Source of the DNA: Ecdyonurus torrentis
Taxonomy: Eukaryota > Arthropoda > Insecta > Ephemeroptera > Heptageniidae
Length of the DNA stretch: 64,000 bases
Direction of reading: 5' to 3'
Assembly (NCBI GenBank): GCA_949318235.1
Contig: OX439129.1
Span: 36,753,027-36,817,026 of the forward strand
Below, one piece after another: positions 54,991-64,000 of the stretch (its first letter is position 1; each line of letters starts with the position of its first letter). The position numbers and the translations under genes are program-made. A model generated the notes under the pieces. That model saw only the letters and a list, made by a program, of their open reading frames with translations, searched no databases and had not been told where the DNA came from.

Positions 54991-55520
54991 ATTATGAACG
55001 GATATGTGGCATAATTGCTCACGTCCCTGTCTCCGTGTTAACTCACTCACTCTCACTCACTCACTCGCTCTTCATTCTCACTTTAATATTATATTATAAT
55101 ACGGGCTCCGGAAACTGACAATATTGTTCGTGGGAAAGATTTTTTTATTTTTTTTTCTATAGTTGAAGGCGTTCGTTCATGACACGGATACTTCTATAAA
55201 ATATTTTGGTACTAACATTACGCACTAATACGACCCTTCCGTTTTGTCCAACAAACCCTGAACACGTTATCTCTAAAGTCCATGCATGCTTTGCTTTGGT
55301 GCGTGCTTACTTGCGTGTGCTTATATATACATACACTATATAATATACCACCCACCCAACTCTCCCCTAATATATTTTAGAACCCCTTGTTGGAGCTATA
55401 ACGCGTGGCTCTTGTATACAATCGTCAAGGTGACGGCCCAAAAGCAAGCTTGAAAAGCAGCAAACTAAAGGAAGGCATATACATACCAGCTATATAAGGC
55501 CAGATTAATTAATTGCAATG
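54991..55520. promoter_or_regulatory. GC-richer islet with CTCACTCACT repeats
   Basis: An ACTCACTCACT-type tract (about 55040-55072) is followed by CpG-containing sequence through 55460. A compositional islet without coding signal. Confidence 0.2.
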
Positions 55521-55660
55521 GCCACGCGCTTACACAGCTTTTATTGATTACTATGGTGTATTCTCGTGATAAATTTTATAAGACTTTGCCTCTTGTTCTC
55601 TCTCCTTTCTCTCATATAAATTAAATAGGAAAGTTAAAATGTGTGTTATACAATAGAAAT

Positions 55661-55695
<35 letters not shown>

Positions 55696-55895
55696 TCTTA
55701 ATTAATTTCTATAGAAATGTTTATAAGAAAAAAAATATCATTTTCAATTAATACAGCAATTTTATATAGAAAGATTTTTAATTATCTAAAAATTACTGTA
55801 TTTTATTTTTTTATGTTGCCTTAGTTTATGCATAAAATAAAACTTTCTTGTGGAAAAAAAAAAGAAAAAAAAATAAGAAGAAGAGAAGACAAAGG

Positions 55896-55935
<40 letters not shown>

Positions 55936-57754
55936 TTACTTTATGACGAGTGTTTGTGAATTGTGATGTATTTATATAATTATAACAGTCGGAGTACAAA
56001 ATTTATGAGTGCCCCTGTGCGTGAATCATTCGTTCACCAAAGTATCGGAATGAAAGAAGCTGTCTTGTGTATATATATGAATGGTCATCTTATCGTAGAC
56101 ATAAATCGTCAGTTTTTTTTATATATATATTTTTATACACATTTCTCTCATCTGCGTGCTTCAGGAGTCACGATATAATATAACTTTCAATGTCAAATTT
56201 ATAAATGGAGTGAAAACTCACAACAATTTGAAGTATATATATATTATAGTTTGATAGAGAGCTGAAAATTTTGCGGCTCTTATATGAGTATGATACTTTA
56301 ATTTCAAAATGAGAATCCTGTTTCATCATGGTAATGGACAATGGTTTTAATGAACATTTTTATTACTTTATTAGCATTATTAACTCTGTAACTGTACACA
56401 AGTATGTATATACATACCTGCCATTTTTTGTCATTTATCAATATATTACAGGTGTATCGGTAAAAAATACTGTACAAAAATGTTTTCAGTATATAAAATA
56501 TAATCCCCATCAAAATGTTTATTTTAAAAGCTTAAAACGGGACATTTTTCGTAAATGTTTTATATAATTGAAAAGGATTAAATAAAGTTAAAAGATTTCA
56601 AATGCTGGAAAAGTTAATTTTAAATGATGGGGATGGTTTATGTGGCATTGAAGATGATAAGGGCAGGTAAATTGTGAATGGATGGCATGTCCCCAATGGA
56701 TTATACTTTGTCAGTGAGTGTCTAAGTTTGCTTCTCATATATAATAGAACCACGCCTACACTTTTAACTCTCCACACCCGCGTGAACTCATGGCACAGTG
56801 CGCCTGCTGTGGCTTCAACGAATAAAGCAAAAGCACTCACTTTACTCACTACTGTGTTACTCTGTGGGGATCTCTCGCTCCATAGTCACGTGAGCTAACG
56901 TAACCTTGAACGTAATTCTCTTTCTAATATAGTTTTTCTTCTCAATGAAAGAAATATATATATCGCGGCTTTCTTTAACTCTTTCTTTATTACATTTCAT
57001 CTATTTTATTTTTTTATGTCTCTGCGTTACGTCACGGATTCTTGACCATATTTATCTTCAGTATATTTACACGCACTTTTAAACATACTTTTTTTTTTAT
57101 CATGCGAGAGTGAATTCATAGTATTCAGTTTCAGTTATATTAAATTATATATAAGCTATTAATTAGCATCAAAGTTGGATATATTAAGGTTCTATAAATA
57201 TCCACCTTTTTCCCTTAAAATTAATAATCATAATTATTGATTATCGTGTATACAATAAATTAATAATTAATCTAAATTGACTTTAGAAGAATATCGAAGC
57301 GTGTCTAAGCATAATTATCTTTTTTTTTTCTCTATATAAAAAAAAATAATCAAAGTATTTTACAAAGTTAAGGTGTGCATCACGCATTTTTATTTTGTTG
57401 AAATCATTTTATAAGGTAATTAAATTAATAATCGTCACTTTTAGCTATATACGAAAAACAATGTTGATATCGAAAAAAACAAAACAGAAATAAATCACTC
57501 TCTTAATATTAAAAACTGCCCTTGAAAGTTTTTAAAACTCTTATCATGAATCACGCAAACACCCTCGTATTATATTTATTAATAGACAACAACTGAATTA
57601 AACCCTTTTCTTTATATAATAACCCAGACAAATGTTTTTAAACTTTATGACAAAAATATAACGAAACATTATAATTTGGTATATGTCTGTTGCCCCTTTT
57701 GTATATTATTAAAAAGCCTTTAGGGCTCCAAGTGAGAGAATAACGTAAACAATA

Positions 57755-57762
57755 TGACGTCA
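57755..57762. promoter_or_regulatory. CRE palindrome TGACGTCA
   Basis: An exact CREB/ATF-type octamer in AT-rich intron. Confidence 0.35.
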
Positions 57763-58698
57763 CTTTTTTTTTTTCATAAAAACAAAACAAAAACAGCCCT
57801 TTCCTCTCTCTCTCTGTCTCACTTTCTCTTATGAACATTATTTTAGGTGTTTGTTGTGTATGTTATGTTTATATTAAATCGTCTGCTTCTCTCTCCATGA
57901 TGCTTTACTTTATATATTTAGCTTGTATATGTGTAACGAGTTAAGTTTAGTTTTGTGTGTATATATATATATAAAAGGCGGAAAAAGGTTTGGGGTAGAA
58001 TCGTGTGAGGTAGGCCAAGTACAAAACATGACACGTCATTTTACTATGATATAAAAGAGAGAGTGTTTGTGTGTGTGATGAAAAATAAACCAATATTTTA
58101 TATCACACTTCATAATAGTGTGGTGGGTGGACTTTTTTTTTTTGATCATATATAGCGAGTAAATCGTGACAACCTGTGTGTGTCATATCAATTTTTTGTC
58201 ACTTAACATTATGTAGTGTTTATTCAGTTGTCACTTTTGTGTTATCAAAGTCGGAATAACTCTCTCGTATAATAAATATCCGCACATAACACTGAATTTT
58301 CTTTGTATTATTATATTTATATAATAGAAACATTAACGTTATATATTAAACCTTAATTTATTATAGATTGCTGTTTATATGCTCAAAAACATTGTCATTT
58401 TACCATAATCTCTCTGTCTCGCTCCCATTTTCTTACTTATTAAAATTATAAAAAACAGTGCTATATAATAATAAAGATTTTAATCCTAATTCAACATTTG
58501 GAATGACCTGGGTGCTGAGAGCAGAAATAATAAATAAATATATTTAAAATGAAAATTTTTATGGATTTTTATTTTATGTGAAAGACTGCATGGATTGAAA
58601 ATGTTCAGTGTTTTTTTTTATTGAAGAATATAGATATATAAAAAAAACTAATTCTTTAAATAAAAAATGTTCTTGCCTTTGCAATTTTTATTGCTGCA

Positions 58699-58703
<5 letters not shown>

Positions 58704-58746
<43 letters not shown>
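58704..58746. repeat. Poly(A) run of 43
   Basis: An uninterrupted homopolymer with no recognised retroelement attached. Confidence 0.9.
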
Positions 58747-58747
<1 letters not shown>

Positions 58748-60184
58748 GCCTCTGCAATATATAAAAATGGCAAATAAGTTAATTAATATTTAGTACAATT
58801 TGTTATTAAAGCTATAATACATTTAAAAACTTATTTCCTCGGCATATTATAATCGGATGTTATAGAGGTGGAGTCTTTTGTTTACTACTTCAACCGGTGA
58901 TGTCCATTGTCTGGTCCGGAAGTCGTGTTCACTGAAAAACGTTTTTCGCATACTGAGTACGCGTCCAGCCTACACCTCGTATATTTTATTACAATATACA
59001 ATGTCTCAGAGAGAGAAAGAGAGAGAGAGAGAGAAATGACTTGATGCTGTAAGGACGAAAGGTGTGTTCCTCAAATTGAATTGTCATTTCGCGAATAGAG
59101 TCTTTTGCAGCCGCGTCTATTATTCCATATAACCTATTTTCTTATAGTTTGCTATTCCTTACGAATTTTATTATTTACATAGAAAATTACCTTCAGCGTA
59201 AAGAGTACATTATTTTTATACAATTTTGGGGAAGAGGGGGGGGGGGGAAGCCGTAATCCTTTAAAACTTATTGTCACAGTAAAATTATGATCAATTGTAT
59301 GGCAAACAAAATATTAAAGTTTTTTTTTCATATATAGTATAAAAGCTATATACTGTATCGTGAGAAAAAAAAATTTGGCACAAAAGAATATAAGAAAGAA
59401 AAAGAGAGAATGAAAAAGAGAGAGAGAAAAAAAAAAAAAAAAGGATCGAATAAAATATTTTTGTTACACACATAGGCACAGATCCTTGGGATTTTGTCAC
59501 AGGGTAGTAAAACATAGATTTTAGTAGACAGCTCAGTATCCCCTCTGAGCTTACATATCGACTGTCAAACTTTCAATAGGTAAACAGCTAAGGTGATTGG
59601 TGGCTATTGTGTATGTATATACGTAGCTATAGGGATCTTTGGCCTGCATACTGCTTGCTTGCATACATGCATTATAAACTTTGCAAAAAATGTATGCACT
59701 AACGTACAGATAAAAATATGTTTTTATGGCATTTTCAAAACACAAATCTTCATTTTATATAAATCTTTAACGCACTCAAGTATATATTTTATTTTTATAA
59801 GAATAAAGTTTTTAGTAAGGAAAATAAAATTTGCATAGAGCATTTTAAATAACATAGCAAAAGAAGATGTTTTTGGTGTTGTTATTTTACGCGTTACTAA
59901 ATTCATAATAACGTTGTTGGGGATATCGTTATATGAATTTTTAGAGACCAATGCAGAGAACTTTTTTTTCTACACAACACATTTTTTTTATCTCCCATAC
60001 ATAACATACAAAAAAAAATCATTATTAGATTAAATTTTAACACAATTTTAGTTTTTAATAGTGATTATAGGGGATATTAAATGCATTATTAATCACTTCC
60101 AATAAGCAAGCTTTTTATATTATATATTATATTTTTTTTAATCAGAAACAGCAGGTCCGTATAGGTTAAGGTTCCTCGTGTATA

Positions 60185-60215
<31 letters not shown>

Positions 60216-60285
60216 TTTTTCCTTTATAATTCAGCGAATTTAGAGCAAACTAAAATTTTTTTTAATAGTATGCTGTACGTCAAAA

Positions 60286-60660
60286 TAAATGAGCGAGAGC
60301 CGCAGGGCGGGTGGATGATATAGACCACTGCAGCGAGCAATGCGCGAGTTATTGAGAGAGTTCTAGGATTGTACATCAGCTTGCATGCAGCCGCTAGTCT
60401 ACCACCAGGTGTTGTCGTCGAAGGCAACACAACACAACCAACAGCCAGGCAGGCAGGCAGGCAAGCAAGCAAGCAGGCAGACCCGCCTAAAGGAACCACG
60501 TGCTAGCCTTAGGACCAGATGGTACGCCGGCGGCGTCGCGGCGGCAATGTATATATATATATGCCACAGCCGCCATCACGTTTATTTATAATCAGCTACC
60601 GGAAGAGAGGTGGCGGCTATGCGAAGCCTTCGTCACGGGGATGTAAAAAATTTCGGAAAT
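60286..60660 (+). promoter_or_regulatory. Most CpG-rich islet of the Tet intron; candidate internal promoter
   Basis: About 370 bp dense in CG dinucleotides. It includes GCAGGC/GCAAGC repeats (60441-60480), CACGTG (60498), CCGGCGGCGTCGCGGCGGC (60527), a TATATATATATATG run (about 60549-60562), then an 8-bp inverted repeat AGCCGCCA/TGGCGGCT (60568-60575, 60611-60618) and an ETS-type CCGGAAG (60599-60605). A TATA-like run about 35-40 nt before the ATCAGC word at 60591 is compatible with a start site on the + strand. There is no coding exon here. A short Tet isoform could start nearby; this is inference. Confidence 0.33.
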
Positions 60661-61267
60661 AAAAATCATACGAAACCCTCCTTCCACCTTTTTGTAATAA
60701 TATTTGAAGAATATATTATTATAATAAAAGATTTAACTAACTTATTGTTGTTAATATGAATATTGTATTTTATTTCCAGAGAAAATAGATTTTTCTTTTA
60801 AGATTAATATTTTATTGACTTTTTGTTGTGTGTCAAATATCATTTTTATAGTGAAACTATTAGAATTCTGCAAAGTAATATGAAATAATAATTTATGTAA
60901 CAGCTGAGTTCATGTTACAAACTGGAAGACTTGATTAGAAATAAAACGCATTGTATAGTTAAAAAAGAAAAAAAAATACATCAACATAATGTTGAATAAT
61001 AAAGTCAATTAGAAACAAACCGTTGGTATTGACAACTGCTCTTGGTGTCCAAAAGAAAGACAGCTGTTGGGCCTGTGATAGTTGCATGACAAGAACGTGC
61101 CATACACCGTGACCGAATCAAATTATTTTATATATCATGTGTTTAAAATTTACTAAAATGTATTTACATAAAAATTTATAAACGTATTTCGTAAAAAAAT
61201 TGTAGCTCATTATTGGAAAAACTAATGGCATTTGTCAGTACTTTTAATTTCTTTCCTTAACGGAACT

Positions 61268-61314
<47 letters not shown>

Positions 61315-61840
61315 TCATATTCAAATTAGCTCCTCGCTAACGTAGTACATTACTTGTCTGGTTTGGTTAATTTAATTGCTGTTTGAACATAGAATATTTA
61401 CAAGAAGTCTGCGTGCAATCTTTGGTGTGTATAATGCTTGCTTATGTCTTAATCTCCAGTGAGCAAAATGCTGAAGAAGTTGCATAACAACTAGGGGCTT
61501 ACTTAATGAGCACCAAAATGTATACAAACAAGTGCGTTCGTTGAACTTGCTATATGTTTGTGGCTTACATTTTATAAAATTAGGGGGAAAGTGTATAAGT
61601 TTTACTATATACGTGCATGGAGGAGCTTTTTACATGGGATGTTTATAGGGGAAGATTCAATTGATCTATTTAGCAAAACGTTGGGGTTAAAAAAAAATGA
61701 TTTAGCAAAAATGACAATCAATATTATTTAAGTATAGAATTTAAAAATTATTTTAATAATACTTAAATCATGCAAAATAAAGAAAATATATTTCTAAGAG
61801 TATTTTCAAGTGAATTGCCTATATATATAAGATGGGAGGA
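60661..61840. other. AT-rich Tet intron segment
   Basis: A (CT)20 tract at 61271-61311; nothing else notable. Confidence 0.6.
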
Positions 61841-62032
61841 GGGCTACTATACAGTGCATATACAGTGTGAAACACATTTGGGGATGGGGTGAGAAACTAC
61901 TCTGTGACGTAAAAGTTGGCACGCGCTCAGAACAAGGGGGAGGCAGAGTAGGAGGGGGAGGAGATTTTTAGAAAAAAAAGGGGGATGATGAAGGTAGTAT
62001 TGCCACTACTAGAATGAGAAAAAGAGGGTGGG

Positions 62033-62067
<35 letters not shown>

Positions 62068-62167
62068 CCAAGCCAAAAAAGCAAGCTACTTGCTTACACT
62101 GGCATTATTTACTTCAGTCATAATATTCAATATGATTATAAAGTTTCTTTACAACTTAATGGTCAGG

Positions 62168-62215
<48 letters not shown>

Positions 62216-62550
62216 CAGATTGAGGTGAGAAAATAACAGTATAAATACGCGGGAAATATTATATATAATATAACCCTCTCTCATTATATAAACACGACGC
62301 ATTTTGCTGATGGTGATGATTATATGACGACGACGATATTATAGCTCATGCGCGGTTTGCATACCTTACTTTCTCTTGCTTGCTCTCTGTGTGTAATAAT
62401 ATTGCGTGGGGTGGAGGGTTGAGAGGGTGGTGGTGGTGTATGTAAGCATGAGTAGAGGAGTCAACTCAAGTTAGTCCACGAGCAAGAGAGAGAACATTAG
62501 AGCTCGGCAGCAATAATGAGAGGGTGAAAGTCCACCCACCTTCTCCAACC

Positions 62551-62606
<56 letters not shown>

Positions 62607-62640
62607 CACGCTCAACTCTCCTTGCTTTGCTCGTTCTCTC
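61841..62640. other. Mixed islet with A27 and T45 runs and a (CT)25 tract
   Basis: Purine-rich GGGAGG-type sequence (61930-62035), A27 (62038-62064), T45 (62171-62215), a GC-richer patch with CTTGCTTGC (62375-62383) and a CT tract (62553-62603). The long T run followed by CAG mimics a splice acceptor. No exon with coding content follows. Confidence 0.4.
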
Positions 62641-63399
62641 TTCTCTAATTATAATTATTCCAGTAACATTCTTATACTTATTACAACTTATGTATTATAT
62701 AGGAATATAACTATGTAATATATAAAATGTTTTAATACCATCTACTTTATATGTTAAATACTTTGAAATAGTTTAAAGTTTAAGAATAGAAGAGGTTCGT
62801 AATTTTTTTTTTAAATAAAAAAAAAAAAAAAAAGGAAAAAAGTTTTTAGATATTTTTTCTACAACGTTAAACAACCAACTTGAAACTTTTTTTTCTCTTG
62901 TAAGAAAAAGTAAAAAGATTTTTATTTTTCTTAATTCAATAATATTTTATTTCTATAAAAAGAAAAGAAAAAAAAATGAGAGCACTTTATTTAAATATTG
63001 CCAATTTAAATAAAAGCAATATTGGAAACTGATTTTTTGTTCTATATTATATTATTGAATTTATTATCGCTATATATTTAATGTAGCCTCTGTATCTATT
63101 TTTTTTTTGTTCCTTTGTACGGCGAGCTTCGTGTAAATTTAATCATTTTGATATTTTGAAGCAGTATAAAAAAAATTATTAACCTTTAAAAGACATTTAA
63201 GATCGTATAATTTTATTTAGTATTATGTACCCTTCTAATATTATATTATAATATATATTATAAAATATGACATACAAAATAATAATAACTCGCATTAAAA
63301 ATATTAATAATAAAAGCAAGTAATATTACTTACTATGATATTATATTAGTGATATATATATATTGTAATATTGCGTACTGTATATAAGTACGACGTAAA
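62641..63399. other. AT-rich Tet intron segment
   Basis: No gene or specific element recognised. Confidence 0.6.
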
Positions 63400-63560
63400 T
63401 GTATTATAAATGCGCGTGTGTCTATGTAAAAGGGAAAACTAAATTTGTTGCTATGACAACGAGTTCGCTTCATCTCGCACGCCTGAGTCACGCCTGTGAC
63501 GTCACAACTTGATCTTATTATCATGTTCGCTACTGCTGCTCGTTGAATTACGGTCCACTG
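63400..63560. promoter_or_regulatory. GC-richer islet with CRE palindrome
   Basis: It contains TGTGACGTCACA with the CRE octamer at 63497-63504, preceded by GAGTCACGCC and followed by a CTGCTGCTCG word. No coding exon. The rest of the window (63561-64000) is AT-rich with nothing further. Confidence 0.3.
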
Positions 63561-64000
63561 AATGCTAACCTGATTATCAATACCTCCTTATTGTCAAAAA
63601 TTTACATATATACCGTCTGTTCTCTCTCTCTCTCTCTAGCTTTTAGTTCATTAAAAAAAAATGATAAATCGATTGTTGACAAAAAAAAAATGCTTTGTAT
63701 GTCTTACAATTTTTTTCTAATTATTTTTTATGTATATATATTTTCCAATTATCATTTTGTATAAGTAAAAAGTGCTATAGGTAGAAATTGAAAATTTTAT
63801 TTGTTATTGCGATAACTTAATATTATTTTTAATTTTGTTAATTTTAAGAGCTATACATAATATGTTTGGTGTACTATATTATAGAAGAAGGAAAGGAAAA
63901 AGAAAAAAGTTTTACTGCTCTTCCTTGAAGACTAAAAATACTACTAAATTATTTTTAGTTAAAATCACTTTAATTATTGAAGCATGTTGTTTTGTGAGTT

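Larger units (their letters stand above)
55521..60285. other. AT-rich Tet intron segment with small islets
   Basis: It includes GA tracts at 55663-55693 and 59013-59032, A-rich run 55901-55933, GC-richer patches at about 56750-56910 and 58860-58985 (the latter with palindrome GAAAAACGTTTTTC at 58934-58947), a CRE at 57755-57762, A43 at 58704-58746, G12 at 59236-59247 and (TA)n at 60180-60207. No exon is recognised. Confidence 0.5.
30002..64000 (+). other. Tet intron, at least 34 kb, continuing past the window
   Basis: It begins with the donor GTAAGA after the CXXC exon. No later exon with TET Cys-rich or dioxygenase motifs, nor any other gene, was recognised in the remaining 34 kb on either strand. 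A very long intron after the CXXC exon is typical of insect Tet, where it separates the long isoform from an internally started short one. Subfeatures are listed separately. If another gene lies here it must be non-coding or made of very small exons. Confidence 0.65.

Noticed and set aside
60385..60591. 68-codon frame in the CpG-rich islet
   Set aside because: The GlnAlaGly-type repeats reflect the GCAGGC/GCAAGC array and no domain is present.
30002..64000. Clean recursive-splicing (ratchet) sites of the form polypyrimidine-CAG|GTAAGT
   Set aside because: Scanning by eye gave only weak or incomplete matches (for example CAG|GTCAAA at 18850 in non-coding DNA and CAG|GTGTAT near 56452). None is convincing in the Tet intron.

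Overview
The window is eukaryotic, very AT-rich nuclear DNA with the texture of an insect genome. It has long homopolymer A/T runs, long (GA)n, (CA)n, (TA)n and (AAAG)n microsatellites, GT-AG introns with T-rich acceptors, and two recognisable insect-type genes on the + strand. The order is not settled from sequence alone; a hymenopteran or hemipteran source would both fit. No bacterial, viral, rRNA, tRNA or CRISPR feature was seen.

Layout: (1) 1-10.9 kb is non-coding and holds a (CACAT)/(CA) microsatellite, a 21-bp palindrome, a cluster of nuclear-receptor-like half-sites, a small transposon remnant with G14/C15 runs, and a near-perfect inverted repeat of about 0.94 kb at 8832-9775. (2) 10916-23848 holds five exons of a spaetzle-family cytokine gene, closest in my judgement to spaetzle 4. 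Only the exon carrying the start codon is missing. All junctions fit: four internal introns, all phase 2, one of them 9.4 kb. The predicted product has a signal peptide, a conserved pro-region, a low-complexity linker, an RQKR processing site and a C-terminal cystine-knot domain. (3) 23849-28666 is intergenic or 5' regulatory DNA with a 71-unit (AAAG)n tract and a CpG-rich pocket (26880-27137) that could be the promoter and non-coding first exon of the next gene. (4) 28697-30001 is the first coding exon (435 codons) of a TET methylcytosine dioxygenase. It ends just after the CXXC zinc finger with a clean GTAAGA donor. (5) 30002-64000 appears to be one continuing intron of Tet, at least 34 kb long. 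I found no further coding exon. It is AT-rich DNA interrupted by GC/CpG-rich islets that often carry (GA)n or (CT)n tracts, GCAAGC modules, G-quadruplex-type runs, CRE palindromes or E-box palindromes.

The two genes are in tandem on the same strand but act in different processes: secreted Toll-receptor ligand signalling, and DNA/RNA 5-methylcytosine oxidation in the nucleus. Nothing here shows that they work together. The catalytic part of Tet must lie beyond the right edge and the spaetzle start exon lies to the left of 10916, possibly outside the window.

The most interesting features are the long foldback element (transposon or hairpin-RNA source), the 146-bp MITE with a candidate 8-bp target duplication, the short uORF overlapping the Tet start codon, and the chain of GC-rich islets in the Tet intron, which could include an internal promoter for a CXXC-less isoform.
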